A stretch of 64,000 nt of DNA. Source: Bisporella sp. PMI_857. Lineage: Eukaryota > Ascomycota > Leotiomycetes > Helotiales > Helotiaceae. The notes under the pieces are model-generated. The model was not told the origin of the DNA. It ran no database searches and saw only the letters and a program-made list of their open reading frames with translations. Below, in pieces: positions 1 through 11,589 of this stretch. How positions within the stretch are numbered: position 1 is the first letter of the stretch; every line of letters begins with the position of its first letter. Position numbers and translations under genes: made by a program. The stretch is from positions 930,001 through 994,000 of the forward strand of contig JAJSPD010000009.1 in assembly GCA_021307315.1 (NCBI GenBank), in the 5' to 3' direction.

Positions 1-1369
1 CCCTCCTTAACGGACAAGAAAGTCAGGAGAGCGATAGAGGCAGTGATGCTGACACAGTAGATCGGAACACCCTTCTTGTTGCACTTCAGAAGGAATCTTG
101 GTGCTTGTCTGTTTTGTGCAAGGGCAAAGAGGTAGCGAGATCCGGTGTACAGGAAAGCATTTCCAGACGAGGATGCAGAAGTCAGAATGACAGCGTTGAT
201 AATGGACGGAAGGACGGGGATTCCGGCATTCTGGATGCCAATAACCCATGGCGAACGACCTGCACCTGGTGCGCCGCTTTCCTGAGCACTGAGGAGGTTC
301 TTGTCGTTGGATGCGACAAGGACACCAATAGCAAGTGAACCGAGAACATAGAAGAACAGAATACGCCAGAAAACTCTGCGAACCGCCTTTGGAATATTCT
401 TGCGAGGATTTTCGGCCTCTCCAGCAGCTACAGCGACAAGCTCGACTCCTCCGTAGGAGAAAGCTGCGTTAACGAGAACAGAGAAAAGACCGAGGAATCG
501 GCCTGTATCTCCACCTGCGATATATGGCTTCATCGCGCCAGGGTTTTTCCAGAATCTGAAACCGAGACGGTCATGCTTGGGTCCGCCACCAAGGTCAACA
601 ATGAAGGCCATAATCAATAGACCGACAATGGTGATAATCTTGATACTGGCGAATATGAACTCTGCTTCTCCGTAGATGGAAACAGCAAAGATGTTCAAGA
701 AGATGATGAGCACCATGATGATAGCGATCCATGCTCCAACGTTGATATCCCGGGCGCCTTCCCAGTATTGAATAACGACGGCAGCAGCAGAAATCTCGGC
801 GCAGAGAGTGATGGAGTTCGAATACCAGTTCTTTGACCATTTGTTAGAATTTTTGTGTATCTCTAAAGTAGCAGGGCAACTTACGTTCCATCCGACCGCG
901 AATCCTAAGGCGTCGTCCACATAACGAGCGCAGAATTGAGGGATAGATCCAGGAAGAGGGAGCCAGGTAGCCATTTCACCAAGAGCCTGCATCATGGCGA
1001 ATATAGCCAGACCTGTTCCAGTATAACCAAGCAGAACCGAGAGAGGGCCAGCACGTGTGAAAGCGCTACCGATACCCAAGAATAGACCAGTACCAATGGT
1101 GCCGCCTAGGGCAATGAACTGAATGTGTCTGGACTTCAGTCTGAAAGAGAGATGTTAGTTCACCATTGGAATACTCATGTAGCGGCAACCTACCCTCGAG
1201 TGACGTATCCATAACGCTCAGCTTCATCAATGTTGCCATAGAGATCGGAAGCTTCAGCGAGGGCACTAGCCTTGGTTCCTTTTCCACTTGCGCTAACAAA
1301 AGCTTCAGCATTATGGTGGCCGTTGGATTCAGGCGACTCGCCGACCTGATATTGTTCTTTCTCCGCCAT
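1..1369 (-). CDS. Amino-acid permease, AAT family (partial, C-terminus off window)
   Basis: Plasma-membrane amino acid/proton symporter of the fungal AAT family. The start is the ATG at 1369. Exons read 1369-1194, 1140-885 and 830 to the window edge, joined by GT-AG introns in phases 2 and 0. After a roughly 60-residue hydrophilic cytosolic N-terminus comes the family signature GGTIGTGLFLG in the first membrane helix. The TM2-3 region (GEMATWLPLPG, then GWN joined to WYSN) and later hydrophobic segments follow, including FSYGGVELVAVAAGEAENPR, typical of these carriers. The last third of the protein lies beyond base 1. Substrate specificity cannot be assigned from what is visible. Upstream lies a long gene-free region that may hold its promoter. 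Confidence 0.9.
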
Positions 1370-4300
1370 TGTCTTTCTTCTCCGTTGTCGAGGAGTCCCT
1401 GGAAACAATGGATAGGAAGTAGGATAGGAGAGAGAGAGAGCAGGAGAGGAGAGCGTCGCGACGAGGTAGGGGAGAGGTGCTTTATAGCTGTGACCCGGTG
1501 AATATTAGATGCCCAGTCCCGTGCTGATAAGTAGGGAAGGAGTTCTGCAGCAGAGTTACACGGCAGGAGCCTTGGCCAGCAGCTCAGAATCTCAGATCAC
1601 ACATTTCCACCTGGTAAACACCCTGACAACGCCGTACCTCGACCTCCATTATTTTAGGGAAATGTGCTTCAACCTAGTACATTTACAGGCACGTTAACCT
1701 TAGCCTTCCCTTTGGAGCCACCAGCTCCTCCCGCCTCCAAAGGACCCAAGCGATAGTACTTCTTTCGCCGCCCGGAGCACTACCTATGCTAGTCGACGCC
1801 TAGCGGGGCAGGTGCGTGGACGCCTGGAATGAGAGAATTAAACGATGATCAACCCCCCTCGAACTGCCTTGCCTTACCTTGCCTTGTTGCAGCTTGCCGA
1901 TTTGCTTCACACGGCCAGTTCTGTCTTTTAATCCTAAGCCTAAAGTTGCGCATTTATCAGGACAAAGCTGATGGTGCAGCCAATTAATTAACCCATTAAG
2001 GATCAAAGTATTTACGGTGCAGTACTTTACCTTGCCAGGCCAGGGTGTCATTGAATATCATTTGATTTGATCCAGATTATTGTTTCCTGCAGGGCTCCCC
2101 CCCCCGCCCCCCAGTCGGCCAGACGCCACCACGAGAACAAATCTAACGCATCTTTCGCTCTTGGAGATTGAGAGCCTCGATGCCAATTCTCTCCTGCTGA
2201 AGCCATTCCTATTTTCAAAGCGGTTTGTGCTTCTTCGGAGAATCAGTCTGCCCGCGATACCACAGGGATTCTATTTATTCTCTCCTGACAAAAGAGATGT
2301 AACGCGACAACATTCCTTGATTTCCACAGACTACGGTACGGACGATCAATACCAGCTACCAGGCCATGGCTATTCACGGCCTACATTGTCGAGCACACAC
2401 TGATCAGGGAGCTTGGCACCGACCACTATGCCATTCAAGCAAATTGCAAAGCCTCCCAAACGGTGCCCAGTCGGCGAGACCGCCTTGAGAAAGCTATTGA
2501 CCAGTGCAACAATTCGTAGCGGCCGCACAAGTAGATGTCGCAGAACCATCTTGGCGGGATAGTCAGCCTTGACAACAACAAATCAAAGCAAAGTTCGATG
2601 GGTATTGAAACTGATAAGGGTTGCGGGTTGATCACATATAGTGTATTAGTGCTAAATTGGAAGCCAATCCACGCCGACGCGTTAGTGGAACCAACCTCCA
2701 CATACTCAGCGCCAAGCGACCTCAGCCAGAATTTCGAGATCAAGCTTCAGGTGGAGTACGGGAGAGGATAGGTCACAAGAGCTCCAAGCAAAACAAGACC
2801 TGTCAAGAGAAGCTTGAGATGTTTAGGAGCAACAGCTCCCAAGATGCCCAAGAGATCCCAAGATAAGCTTGCAAAAACAACAGAAGCTTAATCGCATCAC
2901 TAACATAAACATCACAGACGTCTTAAATGTTGATTAGAGCTCAGAAAGTAACTTCTAAGACGAACCAGCGCATGTGCAAGACCGATATCCCCTTTTGAAG
3001 CATACACAAATCCAAGTATGCTTCGCTTCGACTGGCGCGTTAAAAATACCAATTTTACGTTTGCAGGCCACACACACACCCGCGGCGCACTATTGGTCCA
3101 CAGCTGGAAGCACCACAGCGCAGTGACCGCATTTTTCTTAAGTCAGGCCGGGTGTGCGACAACGAGCATCATTCGATGTAACATGCGCTGACCTCCACCC
3201 CCCCAAACGTGGCTTTTTTTTGCGAAGGGGGGTTTGCGATAAAAGAGGTAAGCTTCTAGAACAATACGAAGGAACTTTTTTGACTTTCCAACTAGTTTTC
3301 CACCTCCCAGTCTCCACCCCGCCGCTTCTTACCGTCTTACATTAGAGTACGTACGATAAGGAGATTAATGCAAGAAATGGAGAATGTCCGCGCTGCCCTC
3401 GTAAACTACAGTACTGGACTGGGTTAATCTAGGATGGTCCAGACCATGGCTGCCTCTCATGCGTTACATCGCATTCGAAAATCCTTCTGGAATAATGCTC
3501 GATTCGGGCCCTGGAAGCCTTGGCACACCAGCTCCCTTATCTACGGAGCACGCTACCAATAATTTAAGTCGATTAACTAAAAATCACGCCAATCTCAGTT
3601 GCCGTTGCGTGCGCCACTCGATTAGGAAGGTCAGCAGCTGTCAGGGTTGAATGTCAGGTGCCATAGACATTTATTGGTCGGGCGGTTTCTCATGGTGGTG
3701 TGTGGTGGTATCCCGTAGCCCATCGCTTCTTATACTTAAAACCATAAATCCAAAGGGAAGGGAGGCGCCTTCTAAAAAGAGGAACAAACAAACAAGCAAG
3801 CAAGCAAGTAAGTGCACGCTTTTCTATTTTCGGGATATTCTTGTGTTCTTGGTTTTCCCATTCCTTGCTATATTTGCTTCGACATGCTGCTGGCTACTGC
3901 AAGCCTAGGTGGCTTCGGGAAAGAGGATCTGCAAGGGAAGGCGGGGAAGTCGTTCACAACAAATGTACTTACGAAGTAGAGTACTAGTATGTAAAAGAGT
4001 CAGCTCGGGGGCGTCGGGGCACGGGGCATTTGGAGAAAGTGCCGGGGTGCTGCTTACCCCCCTCCAGAGCCCACTGCAGCCAAGCAGCCAAGCTCCGATT
4101 AATATTGTCAGATTGATTGCAGTTACTAATACTAGAGCTGTTTCGCACGAGCTAACCTATCACCCACTTGACCACCAAGCACCTGTCCCTTGGGTCTGAT
4201 TAAGAGAAATCGGAAAAATCCCCTCAAGTGGCCTGTATGTGCTGTATCAGTGTCACTCACTAGAAGTGAGACGACTTTGTTTTCCCGCCTCAACATTCAT

Positions 4301-5117
4301 CACTTTCAAAAATCTTCAAACAGAGTGATTGAGCACAACATTGAGGATTTTCAATAGCATCCCAGAATGACTAGCATGGCTCGCCTCTTCCAAGATGGTC
4401 GAGAAGAAGCTATCATCAGCTGTACTGTCGAGACTAGCGATAGCGCCTTTTAGCTCTGCATTCATCATCTGTAGATCAAGTTACAGTACATAATACCAAT
4501 CACTGCCGAGTCAAGCCTCAAGCGTGGCTTTCTGAGTGGCATATTAGTCTTTCCAGGAATTATCCAATCGAGTACATGAACGGTTGTATCCTTGAAGAAG
4601 AGGACGCAGAGCGATAGAATAGAGGTGAATAAGCACTTGGCAAGCAATTTAGATCAATGGTACCATCAAGGGATACAATGCTACGAACTCATATCACGGC
4701 AACTGCCGACTGCCAAAAATTGGGAATATCCCGATGGGTTTCCTGGTTGAAGGCTGGCGTGACCTCATTCTATCAGATTGGTCCCCTCTAGCAGAGTTCA
4801 TATGAGTACATCTAAAGACGAAATGTCTTACCAGCTTCTTCCAAATTGAAGAGTTGGAAGTTGCCTTCCACTCCCTTGGAACCAGCTTAGGACGTCGCTT
4901 CTACATCAATCGATAGATCCACACCATGCCTAGTACTTTTATGGATCATAAGAAATGTTAAGAAAAGCGATGGTGACGTCCCAACGGAGTGATTGTCCTT
5001 GATCCAAGTCATCTTGTTGCACAATCCTGAAACTAAATGTGAGAGGTAGAGTCTCTATTTCTGTACGAGTGTCACCCAGATCGTTACTTAGTTCTTAAGA
5101 CCATCCTTTGCGAAACT
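1370..5117. other. Gene-poor intergenic region (3.7 kb)
   Basis: No coding region of recognisable family was found on either strand; the open frames here are short and unconserved in appearance. The stretch holds low-complexity tracts: a GA-rich run near 1430-1460, a C-rich run near 2096-2112, a C-tract followed by a T-tract and a G-tract near 3196-3235, and CAAG repeats near 3788-3808. The permease promoter must lie at its left end, and the 3' UTR of the amine oxidase at its right end. Confidence 0.6.
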
Positions 5118-7344
5118 CTAGACCCTTTTTGCTTCTTCCACAGTCGAAGCGCTGGTCTCTCTAATGTGTTGAACATCATTCCTCAAGCTGGAAGATTCTA
5201 TATCATCTGAAGACAAACCGTATGCTGCAGCGATTCTTTTGCCAACAGATTCGCCGCTCCACTATCAAGATATATCTGTCAGTAGTCTGGTTATTAAGCA
5301 CGGAATAGACTGGCAATGCATAGCTGTAGGATGGGCACATACGTATGCGCCGGAGATAGTTCCCAAAGCGATGAAAGGCCCAATGTGTTCACCCGCGAAC
5401 CAGATATGGCGTTCAGGAAGACCACGCCTCATGATCTTGATATCACTGTCGCCTTCAAGAAGGCCGGTGCGGTAGGTACTTTACATCATTAATTACACAC
5501 GAGACATGCAGATAATAGGTGCGTACCCATAGCTTCCCCACCCAGCAAGCTCATCACTTAGCCAATCTGTCGCCACACACGAGACCGGCACACATTTCTC
5601 CTCAACATAATTCGGTAGCAGGGAATAGTATGGCTTATACATTTTTATAAGGTGTTCTTTCTTCGCCTCTCCAGACTCGAGAGCATTGAGCTGTTTCGAA
5701 AGCGTGATAGCTTGGTCGCCGAAAATGTAGAAAAGTAGCGTCGGATGTGCTCGTGGTTCAGGAAGCGTAGAGAGCTCGAGGCATTCGTTATACCAGCGCC
5801 TGGGATTAGTTTCTGGTGCGTATGATGGTGCGAGCCATTGTGTAAAGCCGGCGAAGGGTTGCGTTTCTGGAGTGGTGTTTGGGTTGAGCCAGAATGCGGA
5901 GGGGAAGGTTATGAAGACCTGCGGGTGTTAGCGACGCTTTTGTGAGAGGATGCTGAGGACGCAGAATGGAGGAAATTACCTTCTCGAGACAGCCGTAACC
6001 AATGGAGTCGATTGCCAGGGCGAATTTTGAGGGAAGCGGTGGTACGAAGGTTTGTTTGTTGCGTTTGAGCCAGCCTAAGGGGGCAGTGACCTGGGTGCTC
6101 TTTGTCAGCTCAATCCTGTTGTGATAGAGGGTAAATGCTCCTGGATCGTCACATACAACAACCTCGTCGAACTCGAAAGCTGATCCAGCATCAGTGATGA
6201 CTTCAACTTTGTCACCGCTTTCCTGGATAGTGGTGACTTTTGTCGATAGCCTAATTTCCGCACCAGCGAGAGCTGGCTTAGCTAATACATGGAGGATTTC
6301 TTTGAACGTGCCGGCACAGAATAAGTGCTCTATGAAATAATTAATGATTTTCGATTTTGGAAAGGAGTTCGAGGAAGCCACGACTTATGCACCTCCTGTA
6401 CGAACATGTCAAGGCATAGGCAGAGGAGAAAGCTTTACCTCCATTAATGCATTGCTCCAACCAGAAGAACTTGAGGCTTTGCGTCTGAACAGAGCTTCCA
6501 ACGTAATTTCCCCACAGCTCACACATTTGCAATATACCCTTCCTCCGATGCTCACATCCCTCGCCTTCAGGGATAACATTTTTCACCCGGTCTACGAAAT
6601 AGTCGTACAGGCTCGTTTCCGGATCAATTGAGGCAGTATTTTCCTCCGAGTACTTGAATGCTTCCGCCAGGATGTCCCATACTCTATCGCTTAAGAATCG
6701 CCCATCGGCCAGGATCTCTCCGTTCTCATTAAATATGTTGTTCTGCTCCTTCTGCTGTTGCCACTGCGCATGTATGAAGTTAGCGAGGCCCAGGAAAGAG
6801 TAGTGTTTCTGTTCGTTATATATGATGCCGAGGCCTGAGAGAGGCTGAGGCTTACGCTATGCAGTGCGGTGTTAGTACGCTGAGCGAGCTCTACAAATGG
6901 ATTGTCTTTTGCTCCGTGGACCCCTGTTTATTAGTTAGTATTTCTCCTTGACGTAGGCCTATTATATTCAGGGAGCTGAGTCGAAGTCTTGAGCCATCCT
7001 TTGACGGTCGGAAAAAATCCAACATATCATGGGTGGCTATTTGTTGGCAGCTCAAAGACTTTGCCATGGACTCACAATTAGGGCCGAGGTCGAGCACGAT
7101 TCCGGAAGGAAGAGTAGCTTGGCACATTCGGCCACCTATTCTATCTCTAGCCTCTAGGCATTGATAAGTTAGTCCATGATCTCGAGGGTGGATAGTATGT
7201 AAGGCTAGGCACTCGTTATTGAGCCCTTGATGCGTTTCTTCTCCCGTCCTTACCCAATATGGTAACTTCAAAGCCATTATTTAGCAGAGATTCCGCACAT
7301 CGTAGCCCGGCGATGCCGGCGCCGACGATGCATATTCGTGGCAT
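5118..7344 (-). CDS. FAD-dependent amine oxidase (polyamine-oxidase type)
   Basis: Flavin amine oxidase of about 543 aa, assembled from eight exons: 7344-7254, 7153-7076, 6923-6879, 6834-6439, 6329-5980, 5918-5527, 5478-5343 and 5261-5118. The Rossmann motif GAGIAG follows the start codon directly (MPRICIVGAGIAGL). The conserved ARDRIGGRM segment is created by the first splice and GPNWVHG by the second. A C-terminal FAD-binding block WFAGEHIGPFIALGTISGAY closes the fold. All junctions keep frame, so the gene looks intact although no single open frame covers it. No secretion or peroxisomal signal was obvious. The family oxidises polyamines or other amines; whether the substrate is spermine/spermidine or something else cannot be decided. 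The 44-nt intron at 6878-6835 is unusually short and is the least certain junction. Confidence 0.85.
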
Positions 7345-8467
7345 ATGTTCGAGAAGTGGTCTCGTGACAGGATCTTGTAAGTATTAGTGACCAGTATGCT
7401 GCAAATCCATGTGTAATGGTATCAGGTAAGCCAGGGGATTCGTTAAGAGCTGACAAAGATGTATTCTTGAGGTGAGGCAATTGGTAAATATGCCATCACC
7501 AAGTTGAGATGCTCCCAGTGCTTGAAGCGGTTCTCTCATATGATTGAACATGATGCCTTGAAATATCGGCTTTCAATACTCACTGGAGTGGCCGGGAATA
7601 CATATTGAGCTAGCCAAAGATAGTTCTGCGGAAATGGAGTGACGCTAAATGCACAGCGCTCATACTTTGCGTGCAGAGCACTGCAGTAAGTAGAAATTCA
7701 CTCTTTGAGAAGAAATTACAAGGATTTCTTTGGATTGGCTCCTCAGAGAAGCGGCGTCCAGAGGAGGTAATCCTTGAAGTCTGGATTGATTCGGGAGGAG
7801 ATTTATCTCAAAAGGCAGTTTCTTGGAAAAGGGGACGATACTCTATCTGAGGCATTCGAGCTTGATTGAGAAGAGTGAACAGACAGGGAGTGCCACATCT
7901 CAAGCCTTTGCGAACCATAAAACCGTACTTATTTGAGGAGCGTAGATAGATAACGGTTGTACGACCTGAATATTTAAAGGCTTAAGTAGATGATTGAGCC
8001 GGTAGCATCCATCTCCATGCGTCTTCAGATGTCATTCTTGCCAAAACTAACTGACAAGGTGAGCATTGGCAATTAATAGCAAGCTTATAGCAGTATACAT
8101 AACAAATTCAGAAAATGAAATCTCTGATTCAATGCATAACCCGGCTGATCCATGGTAAATCATCTTGCAACCAGTCCCTTATCTCTTTGTGTAAACTAGC
8201 AGAACATAAGGCAAGATAACACATACTGAAGCAGACGACCTATTTTTAGGCTTTTCGGTTTCAACATATAGGCCTGTTTTGGATACTCATGTAAGTATAG
8301 GCTATTCGCAAACTCTGTTGCACAAATATTGCTGTCGTATCGCTTCTATTGATCGATTGCTATTAAGGCTACCCAAGGCAATGCTTGGCTCGGCCCCACT
8401 TTAAAATCACCACCAACCATCAAGCTTCATTTACCAATCTCCAGGTCGCTGCACATTGTCTCACGAA
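7345..8467. other. Divergent intergenic region
   Basis: This 1.1-kb AT-rich region separates the divergently transcribed amine oxidase and NTH1 genes, so it must carry both promoters. No further gene or clear motif was recognised. Confidence 0.6.
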
Positions 8468-9691
8468 ATGCGTACCTCCAGGATATCTCAAGATACCTCT
8501 AAAATACTCAATGTTACATCTCCAAGGGTAAAACGTACGACGAGGTCCTCCTTGGCTAGCTTCGCGCATACCCAGACCGATGAAAAGAAGCCACCCAATG
8601 ATGCAGTTGACATCGAAGATGTCGTTGCCCCTTCACGAAAACGAAAGCGTGAAGCTGCTCCACGTACGCCATTGAAGCAATCTCCTCGAGCAAATATAAA
8701 AGTCAAAACAGAAATCGAAGAGACAGTCACCTTTTCCCCAACGAAAGACCGCAAGGTTCGCCAACCTGCTCGAAAAGTCAAGAATGAAGAGGGTGAGGTG
8801 GAAATACACCCTCCTAATGATTGGCGAGAGGTATATGATGTGGTGATGAAAATGCGTAAAGAAGGAGCTGCACGGAATGCCGCCGTGGACACGATGGGAT
8901 GTGATAAATTGGGACAGCATGATGATCCTAAAACAAAACGGTATCACACTTTAACCGCCTTGATGCTCTCTTCCCAGACAAAAGATACTACGAACGCTGT
9001 TGCTATGGAGCGCTTGAGGACTCAGCTACCAGCTTACAAAGAAGGCGCGCCTGTGGGATTGAATTTGGAAAACATATTGGCCGTTGACCCGAAGCTTTTG
9101 AATGAGCTTATATGGGTAGTTGGATTTCACAACAATAAGACGAAATATATCAAGGCAGCCGCTGAGATAATCAGAGACTCGTGGAATGGGGATATTCCAG
9201 ACACGGCTGAAGGTACGGCTCTCTTCCTCGAGCGAGATAGCAATTGGCGACTAACTTCCAGTAAAATAGGTCTGATGTCATTACCAGGAGTTGGACCAAA
9301 AATGGCTTATCTTTGTCTAAGTAGCGCCTGGGGTAGGACTGAAGGAATCGGTGTTGACGTCCATGTACATCGGATCACAAATCTCTGGGGCTGGCATAAG
9401 ACGAAAGGACCCGAAGAGACCAGAATAGCTTTGCAAGCCTGGCTACCCAAAGAACTTTGGCATGAGATCAATTGGCTGTTAGTGGGCCTCGGCCAGGCCA
9501 TTTGTCTTCCAGTGGGACGAAAATGCGGCGAGTGCGACCTTGGCCTACAAGGGTTGTGCAAAGCAGCGGAGCGAGTGAAGGTAAATGTTGGCCGGAAAGC
9601 GAAGGAAGAGGAGATTGCAAATGGACTTGCAGAAAAGACAGAAAATATCAAGGTAGAGTCCTTGGATTTGCCCGCGAATGCCGCAGAATAG
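8468..9691 (+). CDS. NTH1: Endonuclease III / DNA glycosylase-AP lyase
   Basis: Base-excision-repair enzyme that removes oxidised pyrimidines and cleaves the abasic site by beta-elimination. The start is ATG 8468 (MRTSRISQDT); an upstream in-frame TTG is not a plausible start. A basic, low-complexity N-terminal tail of about 110 residues, with KRKR-type nuclear signals, precedes the catalytic domain. The helix-hairpin-helix LPGVGPKMA contains the catalytic Lys, and the following GVDVHVHR carries the catalytic Asp. Four Cys near the C-terminus (CLPVGRKC, GEC, then GLC) form the 4Fe-4S site. The frame is open throughout, but 9213-9269 is very probably a 57-nt intron (GTACGG, a CTAAC branch motif, TAG). 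Removing it restores the family spacing DTAEG-LMSLPGVGP. The mature protein would be about 388 aa. Confidence 0.92.
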   Translation: MRTSRISQDTSKILNVTSPRVKRTTRSSLASFAHTQTDEKKPPNDAVDIEDVVAPSRKRKREAAPRTPLKQSPRANIKVKTEIEETVTFSPTKDRKVRQPARKVKNEEGEVEIHPPNDWREVYDVVMKMRKEGAARNAAVDTMGCDKLGQHDDPKTKRYHTLTALMLSSQTKDTTNAVAMERLRTQLPAYKEGAPVGLNLENILAVDPKLLNELIWVVGFHNNKTKYIKAAAEIIRDSWNGDIPDTAEGTALFLERDSNWRLTSSKIGLMSLPGVGPKMAYLCLSSAWGRTEGIGVDVHVHRITNLWGWHKTKGPEETRIALQAWLPKELWHEINWLLVGLGQAICLPVGRKCGECDLGLQGLCKAAERVKVNVGRKAKEEEIANGLAEKTENIKVESLDLPANAAE

Positions 9692-10448
9692 CAATTATCG
9701 GGCGATCAAAGTTGTATAACTCTGTACCAACACTGCATTATTAGTCTAGGAAGTTCGCATTGCTTGCTAGGATTTCGTTAGTTCGATACCTATACCAGTT
9801 TCTTAGGGGAGATATTGTTCTGACTTAGTTGTAAAAGAAGTTTATGGTCTCAACTTTGGCCAATATTCACCTGGCATGTTCTTTCTTTTGTCAGGGCTTG
9901 TGCAAATGGGTATTAGATTCACTCAGAGATGGGCTTTGTCTCTAGACTTGACACAAACTCGAACTTGTTTTTAAGGCAACCATATTGATGTAGGCTTCAT
10001 CCATGAATATGAAGCGCAATTGCCAACGATTCAAACGAGATTAAAGCAAAGAATCATCTTGGACGTAGACTTCGGAGCCACAGCTATTGCCAGAGTGTTC
10101 TTTGTGTGCTTCGTACTTTTTGCTGGCATTTAGTAACTTGTCAGAAAGTACTGGAATAAAAGACTTTCTCGTGTATTCAAATCGACTTTAAACGGATGCA
10201 AGTCTTCTCCATATTCATTTGGTGAGAGTATATTCACGCTGGTTGATCATCTCTTTGCTGGTCTCAAGGTACAGAGACGCGGCTGCCAATTTAGAGTTCC
10301 TAGTCGCTCTTGCCTTTTCTGCCTCGTCCGTGCTACCTCAAAGCCTCTTCTTGCTTTCAGCCCGCACATTCTTCAGCCAACATCTATTTTCATCAATGCT
10401 TGAGAAGCAGCTCTACTTACCTCCTCAAGGCTAGTGATGATCGCCAAC
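9692..10448. other. Intergenic region
   Basis: This stretch holds the 3' flank of NTH1 and the probable promoter of the next gene. Nothing else was recognised; the short open frame near 10219-10434 shows no family features. Confidence 0.5.
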
Positions 10449-11589
10449 ATGGCACCCAGAAGACGTCCCAAAATTGACAGTATGTGATTGCACTCTTCTC
10501 GACAGGATCCCGTGACTGACATATGTAATTAGATGATGTGATCAAGACCGAGAAAGACTATCAACGCGCAACTGGACGCGAAGATGAGAACAACTTCGAG
10601 ATCGAGGAAGAAAAAGTCAATCTAGACGCAAAATTAACTTTCCAAGAATGGATTTATCAAGACTATACCAACAAGACCGCCAGCCACTACAAACGCGCTA
10701 GATTACGACAGGGTCTGGGTATTACTGGAACGGACATCGATGAGGCCTTTCCATTCTTGCGCTTTCCGCCTGAGATACGAAACATGATCTATCGATACAT
10801 GGTCATTTCGAGAGCCGAAACGCGAATTCATCTGGATACCGGCGTCATTGGCAAGTTCTACAAACCAGGCGGCATCGAAACTGCGATACTATCGACATGC
10901 AAGCAGGTTAGTCGCTATCCATTTTGCAAGGGAGCATAACTAACCCTCCTGATTAGATCCACAACGAAGCTAGCAAGATCATGTATGATGAGAATAAGTG
11001 CATTGCTTTCTACTCAGTCAGTAATGCAGGTGTTGCCTTTCGTATTGATGAACAGAAGACCAAGTCTGCTACTTCACGAACACTACGCAGCGGTCGAGCT
11101 GTCGGTATGATGAAGTATAAAGGGCTGATTTATCCTCATATCTTCGGCAAGCTTAGACAGGTTGAGTTCCATGTTGACATCCCTTCGCGTGTTGGCTATT
11201 GTGATCACATGGTTATTTATATGGCCAAATCTCTTCGCTCGAATCTAGAGAGCCTTGAGGATATTTGCAGAGATATGCACAAAAATACCTATGATGTCAG
11301 AGACCATTATAAGAAGTGGAAGATTGTTGTACATTCGGATGGCGGTAGTCACGGCACTCATATCCTTGGAAGTATGCTTGAGGCAATTCGGTGTGCACCC
11401 ATACCATTCCTTGTCAAGTGCGAGAAGATTACTTTGACCTTGGATGGAAAGTTCCCAAAGAATTGGCAGAAACTTTTCTATAAATTCAAGGGATTCACTG
11501 GGTTTGTAACTAAGGATGTCGAGGAGATAGAAGGTTCTCGTCAAATATCCCGAAGCTTCATCGCACAATTTCTGTACAGCTCTGACTAG
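10449..11589 (+). CDS. 2EXR/F-box-like hypothetical protein
   Basis: Predicted 345-aa protein from three exons: 10449-10479, 10533-10906 and 10957-11589. The joins are in frame with GT-AG sites, and CTAAC lies in the second intron. The segment FPFLRFPPEIRNMIYRYMV (about residue 85) is the hallmark of the fungal 2EXR / F-box-like family, which is greatly expanded in Pezizomycotina. It is followed by the usual ILSTCKQ-IHNEASKIMYDEN block, here created exactly by the second splice. The C-terminal half is a mixed alpha/beta region without a recognised domain. These proteins are mostly uncharacterised; some may be substrate adaptors of ubiquitin ligases, but no function can be assigned here. Confidence 0.8.

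Noticed and set aside
2080..2403. 107-codon plus-strand ORF after a poly-C tract
   Set aside because: Low-complexity beginning and no family resemblance.
5806..6381. 191-codon ORF taken as a stand-alone protein
   Set aside because: It is exon 5 and part of exon 6 of the amine oxidase read through an intron; the eight-exon model explains it.
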